Source: Lanius collurio
Lineage: Eukaryota; Chordata; Aves; Passeriformes; Laniidae
Direction: 5' to 3'
Assembly: GCA_020086605.1 (NCBI GenBank)
Contig: JACBWW010000049.1
Span: 5,179,380-5,243,379, forward strand
DNA: 64,000 nt
The position numbers and the translations under genes are program-made. Of this stretch, positions 39,506 through 49,480 are shown piece by piece (the first letter of the stretch is position 1; every line of letters starts with the position of its first letter). Under the pieces are notes generated by a model. It did not search any database. It saw only the letters and a list, made by a program, of their open reading frames with translations, and was not told where the DNA came from.

Positions 39506-41487
39506 GTTGTCCAGGAACAGGACAACACCAAATCACCTTGGTCTTAACAACAAAGACAATCCAAATTAAAAGAAAAAAAAGATTCTTGGAAGCATATGAC
39601 AGATGCAAAGCAGAATATTTATGTCTGGTAGAAGAGACAGCTCCAGTGACTGAATGCAGAGCAGCCAGCCCCCTACACAGTGTTTTGAGAACTATCACCC
39701 ACCAGAATATTTAGATTGAGGAACTCTGTGGTTAAATCTTGATCAGCTTCAATATCCACCAAATGTTATTCCAAGGAGTGTACATTGAATATGACACACA
39801 CACACTTTTCCTGAAAAAAACCCACTACAATTAGAATTTATGCTGTTAATTGCTGCTTTCAAAAAATACACCAAAAATTTCCTTTTTGCCAAGCTCAGAG
39901 AAATGAGTGACCTTTGCAAGCCACTGTCCAACCAGCCAGGGAAAGAATTGGCAGAAAAAAAAAAGCTCTGCACTTAGAACAGTGCTGTTTCTAGAGTGTA
40001 ATTTTTTACTGTGGCTGTTATGATTGCCATTATGGAAAAACACATATTGCCAGTTATGCATATCTTTTTATTTTTCTACCATGCATAGTAAATACTATAA
40101 TCAATAGTTGACTACCGTAATCACAGCAATTACTATGCAGCTTTAATGCTGAATCACTGCCAAGAATATTTTTCAACATCAAGACTGTCCTGCTCTTCTC
40201 ACTGTAAACATAGCACTATGCTCCTCTCCAAACACTGCAGACAGGGACAACCTTTGTCCAAATCACCTCCCATGGGATTCAGAGATTTAGGTCAGATCCT
40301 AAACAGGCATCATGCATAAAAATAAGAGAATGCTGGTAAATCCTGAAGCCTTTATAGGATGGAGTTACAAAGAGGTGTCAGGACAAACCAAGAGATGAAG
40401 AAGATAAATTTTATGATTTAGTTAGTATTAAAATACATTCTACTAATATATAATCCTGTGGGAATACACACATACAGATACATAGATACATATACATCTA
40501 TTCACACGTGTGCACCCATACCCACAATAAAGCAAAAACGCATGTATATATGGACATAGATAAAACATTTTGCATTATAGTAATTTTAAACTTTCCATTT
40601 AAAAATATTAAGCCTGAATGAAAAAACAGTAGAATAAACCCTTTTTTCTGAGTGTATCTCAGTAGCTGTATCTTTTCACTGTAGGACTCTCCTCTCAAAT
40701 TGTTTTGACGCAGATAGGATTACTGCAAAATTGGTCATGAAATAAACTAATCTTTTATGCCTACCCCAACTGTTAGTGTATTCTTATCTGCACTGGCAGT
40801 GTTAAATCTGTAGGTAAATATGATTTTGCTGGCTATAGTATAGCTTCAAAAGATCAGCATCCTGACAGGAGAACCAATATAGCCTTGATGCTAATCTTTA
40901 TTTCTACAGACAGTTGCTAAGTATAAATACACTGCATCAGCTATGCAACTCTAATCTAAAGCTGTTTATTGCCACACCAAAACAAGAAGCGGAGTAGAAA
41001 GAGTTTGAAAGAAAACCTAAACTTCAGAGGATATGTCAAAGATTGATGACATTTTCTTGTCAGTTGTTATTTGTATGAATAGATAGCACTACTATTTTGG
41101 AAAAGAAAATCTTTAAAAATGCATAGAGAGTATTTGAAATAGGAGGATTCAGGCATTGCAGGGTCATGCATGGTAAAAGAAATGGGATGAAGAGGTGATA
41201 TTTTGTTCAGTAACAGAAGGTCAGCACTCAGTAAAGCAGTAGGAAGGGTTCAGTAGAATTCTGCCTTCAAAGACTGGCGGCTGCACAGGCTGGCTCAGGT
41301 AGAAGTATCCCAGGATGACTTTTGTGTGACTGGGCTACAATTTAAAGCACCTTTTTTTGAGAAAAGATTTCAAAACATTTGGAGAAGTCCTAATGCTGCT
41401 GTATGCTGTTGTTTTTTTCCCACTGCCAGCATCTGATCACACTTGGCAGATCCGTGTTCCCATGGCAAAATGTTGTAGCATGTGCAT

Positions 41488-41532
41488 TACAGGAAGGATC
41501 CCTTAAGAACAAGTATTCTATGATTCTGTGGT
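41488..41532 (+). mobile_element. CR1 LINE terminal tail only
   Basis: About 45 bp resembling only the last part of a CR1: 'aggaaggatcccttaagaac' followed by ATTCTATGATTCTGTGG. The terminal octamers are well preserved. The next, larger CR1 begins about 250 bp further on in the same orientation. Confidence 0.65.
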
Positions 41533-41789
41533 GAGCTGGATGACCACACTTATGTGTCCTGACTTTAAATTCAGTATCTGAGCTAATATATTAAATAACT
41601 GTAGCTGAATATAAATGAAATATTAATCAATATTTCTTGAATTTATTGAAGACATGCCAGGTTGCCTTAAGTCAGTTGGGAACATTTTGAAGCCATTTGA
41701 AAGAAGTTTCTTCTCTCACAATGTTATGCAGACTGGACCTTATCCCATTCAGTCATGAGATCTGGAAAGGCTACAAAGCTGGGCAATAA

Positions 41790-42560
41790 AGAAAGAGCTG
41801 TATGAAATTTAATGAGAGTAGGTGGATTGTCCACCTGGGATGGGACAATCCTGGTTACACATACAAATTGGGGTACGAGGGTCTGAAAAGCAGCTCCATG
41901 GAAAGAAGGCTGAATATTTGGGTGGATGGCAAATTGAATACAAGTTAACAGGACTAATCCAAAGGGCCAGCCCTATTCTGGGGTTCATCCAGCACAGCAT
42001 CCATCACTGACTGGTCGAGAGAGATGATTGTCTTGCTCTATTCTGCACTAATTTGACCTGGACTTGAGTGCTGTGTGGAGGTTTGGGTGCCTCAGTGTAA
42101 GAAAGATATGAAGTTATTGGAGAGCATCTAAAGGAGGGGAATCAACATGGTGAAAACTTGGAGGGCAAGACTTGTAAGGAGCACCTGAGGTCCCTTGCTT
42201 TGTTCAGCTTGGAAAAGAGAAGAGGCTGCACCTTTCTCTGGGGGGGGCAGTGGAGGGGAGGGTGCTGATCTCCTTCCTCTTATCACCAGAGACAGCACAT
42301 GATGAAATGGAATCAAGATGCATCAGGGGAAGTTCAGATGGGACATGGGGAAAAGCTTCTGCATGGAGACGTGGTCGTCCCCTGGAAGTGGCTATCCAGG
42401 GAAGTGGTCGCACATCAAGCCAGACAGAGTTCAAGGAGGATCTGGACAACTCTCTGATCATGTGGCTTAGATTTAAGTAGTTTTGCAAGGAGTAGGGGGT
42501 TGTACTCAATAATCCTTAAGGGTCCCTTCCAACTTGAGGTATTCTGTGACTCTATGATTT
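41790..42560 (+). mobile_element. CR1 LINE, 3' part of ORF2 plus 3' UTR
   Basis: The longest CR1 in plus orientation. The 5' part still translates as the C-terminal tail of the CR1 reverse transcriptase: from 41832 the frame shows HLG, then YKLG about 10 codons on, and WVDGKLN before a stop near 41949. Later come 'ggtcgagagagatgattgt', 'gagcacctgaggtcccttgctttgttcagctt', 'ccctggaagtggctatccagggaagtggtc' and the end 'aagggtcccttccaacttgaggtattctgtgactctatgat'. A run of G at 42241-42247 and several small indels show decay. The 5' end is truncated, so it cannot be autonomous. Frames of 62-101 codons on both strands here are by-products. Confidence 0.88.
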
Positions 42561-45500
42561 TAAATCAGATATTACAATTACCACATTTTTGAAGGGGGCT
42601 TTCCCTGCCACTCTGCTGAGGTTCATTCTCACTTATACACCCAGCATGGTTGTGTTCAGCATCTGCTGGAAGGAAGACAAATTTTCTTTCAACTTTAGGG
42701 GTAAAAGGCCTTTGGGGCACTGAGGCAGACTCACCTTCAAAACTGATTTGGCTCTTTCAGTACTTGCTTCCCTAAATACTCATAAGATGAATGTGTGCAT
42801 GCATGCTAAGTTCCCCATAGAAAATGATCTTGGTCTCAGAGATCATGTTTCACATTTTCTTCCTTACTATTTATGTTCTGCTCTGAAAGTAAATGAATAC
42901 TAAATTGAATCAGCAATTCAGGCTTGCTACATTTCATTGATCTATGACAGATCAGAGCTTGATGCTGAGCTAATGTGGCCCCAGGCACCAACCTTTACCA
43001 CTAATATGGTTTTAAAATTCTCTACTCAAGTCTATTTATTATGAATGTAATCTGGTTTAGGAAAGCACCTAAATCTCTACTAATGATTCATTCACATGCA
43101 TGCACTGTCCTCATTTAAAATGTCCAAGTCAACCCCGCTTTTCCTGATTATTTTAATAGTGCACATTGTTCTGCATTACCTGGTTTGCTTCCACTCTCAC
43201 TCTGCTTCATATATTTTTTGCCTGACTCCCACTGATGACAGACTGGGATGATTTATTTCCTTATGCAACACTCTTTGTATTCTATAGTTATTTTTTGCCA
43301 CAGTAACACTTTATTACCTTCCTCTTCCAGCAGCTCACTCTCTCAGCCACAAGTAAAATTTAGGGAAGTTTTCTGAAATTTCTTATGATCTGCCAGCCAA
43401 AATTTTATCTGGGATACTATACCCCAGATTCTTAACTCAAAAAAAATTAGTTCAGGACCTCAGTGCTTCTCCAGGGATTATCATCCATCAACACTAACAG
43501 GGAAGTGAGTAGATTCAGCCTCCTGATGTCAGCAGATAGAGTTCAAAAACATTTACATCTGTCATCTGCCTTGTCACCTTTGATAAGTCCTTTCTTTACT
43601 CTCTCTACTTTGCTTATTTGATCCATGGCATCCCCTTCAATTTCTCCATACCTTCCTCTCATGTGCTTATTCCTCCCAAGCACAAAGTAGGGAAATGGAT
43701 GTTTCTGACTATTTACTAAATTGAAAAATAAAACTCTGTGTTCAAATGGAATAATAATATTTTGGTCCTTCATCTAAAAGTGTTAAAAACAAAAGCCAAA
43801 AAAATCCCCAATATATTTTCAGTCTTAGAACTACTTGTCAATCTATTGTACATTATACTTCTTGGGGTTCAAACAAAAGGCCAAAACTATGAAACCTAAA
43901 AGAACATTTCCTTTTGAAATTATTATATAATATATTTCAACATTTTGTAATGGAATCCTTCATTGAAAAATATTGGCCATAATTGGGCTTAAACTGCTTC
44001 ACAGTATAACTTGAATTCACAAACATATAAATTTTTCAGTGAATTTACTGTGTATAGAAAATTTGTGGCCACGCCTACATAAAATGAGTAACAAGATACT
44101 CTTACTCCTATTAATGTTATGTGCTTTGTCTTAAAATTTACACTGTCTTGTTAAAATAATTTCAAAATATATTCTGATTTCAATAAATATCCCTAGTGCT
44201 TCTGATGAACAGTACATTGTCTGGAATCAACACTGAAATTCGAAGGCTTTGGATTTAATAGAGACATTCAAATTAATCCAGTGTTAGATATATCTATATA
44301 TTTCATGGAAATACCTTCCATCTCTTGAAATTTCTCATCTAAAGGCTATAAAATAACAAATTAGATAATCTTGAAATATCTCTGCACTATGGAAGTACTT
44401 CCAGGAGTATATACTTCCAGGCTGGTTGCTCTCTTGAAGGTTTGTTTCACGGCACATTTCAGGCTCAGGTCAAATTTGCCCTTGAACATAAATGCTGAAC
44501 ACTGTTTGGCTGCACACCTAGGTTTTATTTATCTGAGCTCTGCTAGGGCAGCTCATTGTTTCAGAGGAATTAAAAAAGCACCTGAAAAGTCATGTGCATC
44601 TCGGTTGTGCATTTCTTCTGGTTGTCAAGGAAACCACCCCAGGATTCCTGGCAACAGACTTCATCTCAATTGTAATGGAAACACCACAGGTATTAGCCAG
44701 TCAGTCACCTCCCACCGGGTGCTATTTTGGGAACAAGTCAATAGATCAGATTCTCCTCTTCCAGCAGCTCTGAAGCTGTGTGAAGGTTTGTCGTGTGCCT
44801 TTTTCTCCATGGGGCTTGGCTCTCTGGCAGTTTCTCTGGGCAGAGAGCCATCCTAGAGGTGAGGCTGTTAAACACTGCTCTCAAGGTACAAAAAAAGCCT
44901 CCAAAGCACGATGGTAAACCTGTCTCTAACTTTCCTAAACTCTGGAGTGAGGGCTAAAAATTATAAGAGGGAAGAGAGTGGTAGCTTTTGTTTCAGATGG
45001 ACAATCTTTCTCTTCATGTACCAGAACTGTACAAAAGTGTTTACATTTACAGCCTTAACAACAAAAAAAAAATTGCATATTTGTAACGGATACCTATTTA
45101 GCAGTTAAATGTCCTGAAGATGCTGACTGAGATCTCCAGTTCTGGGAATGGCAGAACACTATGGCTACAGTTCTGGGGTCACCTGTGAGTGCTACAGGCA
45201 GACTGAGAGTCAAAATGCCCCTGCTACCAGTCTGTTCCCAAACTGAGTTTGTCCAGAGAGCATCCAGAAGGGTAAAGTGCTTTATCTCCATGAAAGGGAA
45301 AGTAAAGTTTTGGGTGGGACTGGGGATGTTCATAGGAAATGACAGAGCAAGCTGGAATAAAGTTACTTGAATGCTAAGGGGAGAAAATGGGACAGGATAA
45401 TGGGGAAGACAGATGGTTCGAGGAAAAGTAAAACTGTGATGCACAGCTGAAATGGATATGTAAAACAGAGATTTGCAACCTGTGGGGTGGGAATGAAAGA

Positions 45501-45619
45501 ATGATAAGAAATGTCACACTGGGGAAAAATGGTTGTGGACAATAGAAAAATCAAGAACAGGGTATTTATGGTAAAAAATGGATGGGCCTGTGCTGTCACA
45601 GGACTGCATGGTGTTTCAG
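42561..45619. other. Non-coding stretch, no gene seen
   Basis: No repeat family recognised. The longest frame, 161 codons plus at 44371-44856, has no recognisable domain. From about 45370 the sequence becomes purine-rich and faintly repetitive, leading into the tandem array. Confidence 0.6.
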
Positions 45620-46876
45620 TTTGTGAGAGGAAAAGCTGAGGTAACTCAGAGGGGAGAGAAAGAACTCCATAGGGGAGGAATGCTGGAATTCCCTGGTGTC
45701 ACCTGCAGGGAATGGAATGAACATTTTGGGGTAAAATTGAGCAGTGTGGGGAAAAAAAGCTGGGAAAATCTGTGGAGGACATGTAGCAGACATTTTGGTG
45801 GGAAAATCTGAGGTGATCTTTAGGGGGGAAAATGTTTTTTGGGGGAAAATGTTTTTTGGGGAAAAATCTGAGGTAATTTGTGGAGGACAGGCAGAGAAAA
45901 TATTGTGATAAAGCCTGAGGTAATTTTTAAGGTCCAGAAGGAACATTTTTGAGGTAAAAACTCAGGTAATCTGCAGGGGACTGAATGAATATTTTGGAGG
46001 CAAAATCTGAGGTAATCTGTACAGGAAAAATAGGGAATATTTATGAGGGAAAATCTGAGAGGAATCACTAGTGGATGAAAAGGACATTTTGGGGTAAAAC
46101 TGAGCAGTGTGGGAACAAAAGCTGCAGTAATCTGTGGAGGACGTGTAGCACACATTTTTTGTGGGAAAATCTGAGGTGAACTCTAGGGGAGAAAACTGGT
46201 TTGGGGAAAAATCTGAGGAAAATTGTGGAGAACAGAGAAAATTTTGTGATAAAGCTAATTTTTAAGGGTCGGAAGGAATATTTTTTGGGTAAAATCTCTG
46301 GTAAATCTGCAAAGGAATGAATGAAGGTAAAATTTGAGGTAATCTCTATGGAAGAGAACATTTTGGAAGGAAAATCTGAGGTAATCAAAAAGAACATTTG
46401 AGGAGCAAAATCTCAGGTAATCTGTAGGGGATATTTTAGAGGGCAAATCTGAAGAAGTCTGTGGGGGACAGAATGGATATTTTGGGTGGAGAATCTGAGG
46501 TAATTTGTAGGGGACATTTTGGAGGGAAAGCTTGAGGTAATCTATAGGGGACAGAATGAAGATATTTGGGGTAAAATCTTGGGTGACCTATAGGACACAG
46601 CTAGGGGATGTTTTGGAGAGAAAATCTGAAGTAATCTATTGGAGGGTCAGAAGTCACATTTTTGATGGAAAATTTGAGGTAATTTAGATGAAACAAAATA
46701 AAGGGTATTTTTGACAAGTGAATTTAGGATAATTTACAGAGGAAAACTGAGCATTTTTGAGGGAAAGTCTTTTGTAACACAGAAGACAGAGACAGCATTT
46801 TTTACAGAAAATCTGGGATAACTTAGAAGGGACATAGGTGACATTTTTAGCTGAAAACCTGGGTAAATTTAGAAGA
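45620..46876. repeat. Diverged minisatellite, unit about 46 bp, with 363 bp higher-order repeat
   Basis: About 25 degenerate units follow each other. A typical unit contains AAAATCTGAGGTAATCTGTA, then AGGGGACAGAATGAACATTT, then TGGAGGG. Successive 'atctgagg' points are mostly 42-49 bp apart (for example 45961, 46007, 46055, 46100). Shorter 36-37 bp units (around 46412, 46449, 46532) lack the 'acagaatga' part and a 60 bp unit occurs near 45803-45863. A longer block starting with GTAAAATTGAGCAGTGTGGG at 45731 recurs as GTAAAACTGAGCAGTGTGGG at 46094, so about 250 bp was copied with a 363 bp offset. The plus strand is strongly G+A-rich. Overlapping minus-strand frames (up to 116 codons) are open because TTA, CTA and TCA are rare on the plus strand. 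I see no start, splice or signal features to call them a gene. Confidence 0.85.
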
Positions 46877-47460
46877 GTACTGTCGCGGGCAGAGTGGGAG
46901 CTGCAGAGAAAATCTGTTAGAAAAGCCCTTCTGTTGAGTCATGAGGTGCAAAAAGGACCCCCTTGCTTTCTAAACTCCTCAGAGAGGAACCTGGGTGTGA
47001 CTGAATCCAATCTTAGTCCCAGAATTTTTCAACAGTTGATGCCTAAAAGATGTTATGGGTGTAATTGAACATTTATACAATTTTGTCCTTCAGAAGAAAG
47101 GATTGCAAATCAAATATATTCATATAAATTTATATGACTTATTATAATACTGACTAGACAAATATATCTTAATTGGAATTATTTCCTACACATTATAGGA
47201 GCTAAACAAACTAGTGTAGTACAATGAACAGTTTTGAAGCAACACTGAAGTGATTATATTAAAGCTAGCAAAACCCAATTATTCAGTAAATTTAGTCACT
47301 TATCCATACCAGAAATGATGGCAGATGTCTTTTGCTTATCTTTGAGAAATAACTGGGGCGTGTCCACTCTCAGGGAGGGATCTTGCCACACATCATTCCA
47401 AGAAGGAACATGTTGGAAGACCTACCGTTAAAAATTGGGACTGGGTGTCTCAAGGCCCAC
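46877..47460. other. Unclassified segment after the minisatellite
   Basis: The array ends abruptly at TGTCGCGGGCAGAG (46880), one of the few CpG clusters in the area. The following 150 bp is non-repetitive, then AT-rich sequence runs to about 47330, and from 47350 to 47460 it becomes GC-richer again. The TGTCGCGG start could be the edge of an LTR-type element, but I recognise no internal retroviral sequence. Confidence 0.35.
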
Positions 47461-47935
47461 CCTGAGGGGCTGTTGGGTCATGATTCCTTTCAGGCACAGG
47501 AGCAGGAACTTTCAGGCCTGAGTGTGTTGTTGTCCATTGGCAGAAGCGGTGGGACGACAAGAGGCAAGAGTGAGAAAGAGCAGCACGACTTCAAGCTCAG
47601 GAGTGGAATGGCAAGGCAAGAGTGAACAAGAGCAGCAGCAGCTTCGAGCTCAGGAGTGGAACAGAGAGGTAAGAGCAGTAGCTCGGAGCTGAAGTGAGTT
47701 GAGCTGAAGCTGGAGGCTTTTATAGAGCTGGGAGGGTCTGTGTGGAGTGACTTGAGAATCTCCCTGTGGGGCTGTTGGCTCTCAGTTCCCTTCAGCCCCT
47801 TTCAGGAGCTTCTCAAGCCTGAGTAAATGGTTGTCCATTGGCAGAAGCCATGGGATGATGAGGCAAGAGTGAGCAAGAGGAGCAGTGGCTTCGAGCTCGA
47901 GTGGAATGGTGAGGCAAGAGCGAGCTTGGAGCTGA
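47461..47935. repeat. Nested tandem duplication, 302 bp outer and about 52 bp inner period
   Basis: CCTGAGGGGCTGTTGG at 47461 recurs as CCTGTGGGGCTGTTGG at 47763. The copies stay aligned through 'ttgtccattggcagaagc' to 'gaggcaagagtgag', giving an outer period of 302 bp. Inside each copy a unit starting AGGCAAGAGTGA and holding 'gagcagca..ttc.agctcaggagtggaa' repeats: at 47562 and 47614 (a third partial copy near 47668) and again at 47861 and 47912, with 51-52 bp spacing. Between the two outer copies sits 'ggcttttatagagctggg', a TATA-like box. It could be the U3 of an unrecognised LTR with duplicated enhancer-like units, or a plain minisatellite. Confidence 0.8.
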
Positions 47936-48490
47936 AGAGGGGGCACAACAGGCCCTGTGGGCAAAGGGCCTTCCTGGCATGGCCAGGGCACCTTCTCCAT
48001 GGCTGGCTTTGAGCTGCATGACCTCCCTGGAAACAGGGCTGGGTCTTTGCCATCATTGGCTTTTTGCCATTGTGCTCCTTTGGCTGCCCAGAGAGAGGGG
48101 CAACCCTGTAAGGAGGGTGAGAGCCCCTGTCTCTGACAGGGAAATAGAGCACTCCCAGCCTGTGGCCCACCCTGCTTGCAGGGCAGGGCCTTTTCCCCAG
48201 CCCTGGCCTTGCCCCTGCTTTCCGAGGGCAGAGCCAAGCCATCTAGGTGTAGTGTGGGCACCATGACCTGCCTGTAGCCAGGGCCTCGGTCTCTGCCTAT
48301 GCTGCGTGGCCGCCAGTCCTGCTGGTGACCTGCCAGCGTGCCAGCCCAGTACTCACGGCATGTGTAATGACTTTGTGGAACCCTGTGTCCCCAGGAGCAG
48401 CCCCTGGTCCCTGAAAACAGGGAATGTATTAGAGGGAGGGGAATTAAATAAAAAGAGAAAGAAAATATTGTCTGGAATGGGAATATTACA
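47936..48490. other. GC-rich segment of unknown origin
   Basis: Distinctly GC-richer than the rest of the window. A weak internal duplication links CATGACCTCCCTGG at 48017 with CATGACCTGCCTGT at 48262 (offset 245 bp). Frames open on both strands (146 and 160 codons minus, 95 plus) reflect GC richness and show no recognisable domain. Confidence 0.5.
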
Positions 48491-49239
48491 GTTAAGAGAA
48501 ATGCAGTCTTAGTTTTGGAGAATCATGTCTCAGCTTCTTCTAATGCAGAGCTCCTGGGAAAGCCTGTGCTGGTGCTAAATTCTCCCAAGCCTGGATGACC
48601 TCAGGTAGGCTGCTGGAAGTCCCTAAATTTCTTTGTGCTCAAGAGGAATCAATTCATTAAAAGTCCCTCTTTTCTCTCCCAGTAGTCTAGGAGTAGTTCT
48701 GTGTAGACACATCCAGAGTACTGTTCAGTCATACTGATGACATGGGTTCTTTGTCCTCCCCCTGTGCATTCTGCTCTCCATGCTGGAAAAGAAAAAAGTG
48801 TGATAGTGGTGAAGTACTCACATAAAAAGTGATTATAAAAGGAAACAGTTAATGAGGGAGCTGTGAGTAATCATGGCACTATTTGCAAATCTCTGCAAGC
48901 ACCTTCACAACCTAGTGAGTTCGACATTCATGAAAATCAGTTTCTGGAAGGAAGAGTGAAAGGAATAATTACATTCACCTCAAAGTCATCAAAAAAAAAT
49001 AACAGCCATAAACTGAATAAGAAAAAATAATACCAAATCAAATCTAGTTTCATTGGTTATAGAGTAGGAGGATGTATGGAAAATGTTCTACACTGCATAC
49101 CTCAGCTTCACGAGCAAGCATTTCGATAGTCTTCCACAGTAATTCATAAAAAATAGAGGAAGGAAAAATGGAAGAAAGAAATTTAGTGCACAGCATAGGG
49201 AAACATGCTTGGAAAATGTGTAATGATTCAGTGTTGTTC
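48491..49239. other. Non-coding stretch, no gene seen
   Basis: AT-rich sequence with A runs near 48988-48999 and 49021-49030. No repeat family or exon recognised. Confidence 0.6.
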
Positions 49240-49480
49240 CTGAAGGACCAGTATTGAGTCTGTTGCTATTCAGTATTGCCATTAACAAGCTATTATAGTC
49301 TTTGCAATTTTGCAGGTGGCACTGATTGGAGAGTGCCTGAATAACTGGAGGGCAGGAATCCAGGTGATCCTATGGAACTGGGAGTGAGAATTGACAAAAC
49401 TGCTGATACTTCATGATAGGGACACAGATAGTGTTCTTAGGCAAAAGCAGACAGCTCTCCTAATAAAGGATACTAAAGAA
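49240..49480 (+). mobile_element. CR1 LINE reverse-transcriptase remnant
   Basis: From 49245 the plus strand translates with GPVLS, then LFSIAINKL, before a stop at 49296. This corresponds to the CR1 motif 'GPVLFNIFINDL'. After a short gap, a frame from 49309 gives FAGGT in place of the catalytic box FADDT, then 'wr-v' where the family has 'klGGV'. The rest to about 49480 follows the consensus loosely ('gaactgggagtgagaattgac'). Frame breaks, loss of both catalytic aspartates and missing flanks make it a dead fragment. Confidence 0.65.

Larger units (their letters stand above)
37746..41487. other. Non-coding stretch with short hairpins and tandem pairs
   Basis: No gene seen. It holds two hairpins (37972-38018, 39244-39269) and a 25 bp tandem pair (39456-39505), listed separately. 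Around 40450-40560 there is a degenerate CA/TA-rich tract with the palindrome ACACGTGT. Confidence 0.65.

Noticed and set aside
44371..44856. 161-codon plus-strand frame
   Set aside because: No domain or family recognised, no exon context; length is within chance for 64 kb of six-frame sequence.
47782..48264. Overlapping 160- and 146-codon minus-strand frames
   Set aside because: They arise from a GC-rich repeated segment that is open in several frames on both strands.
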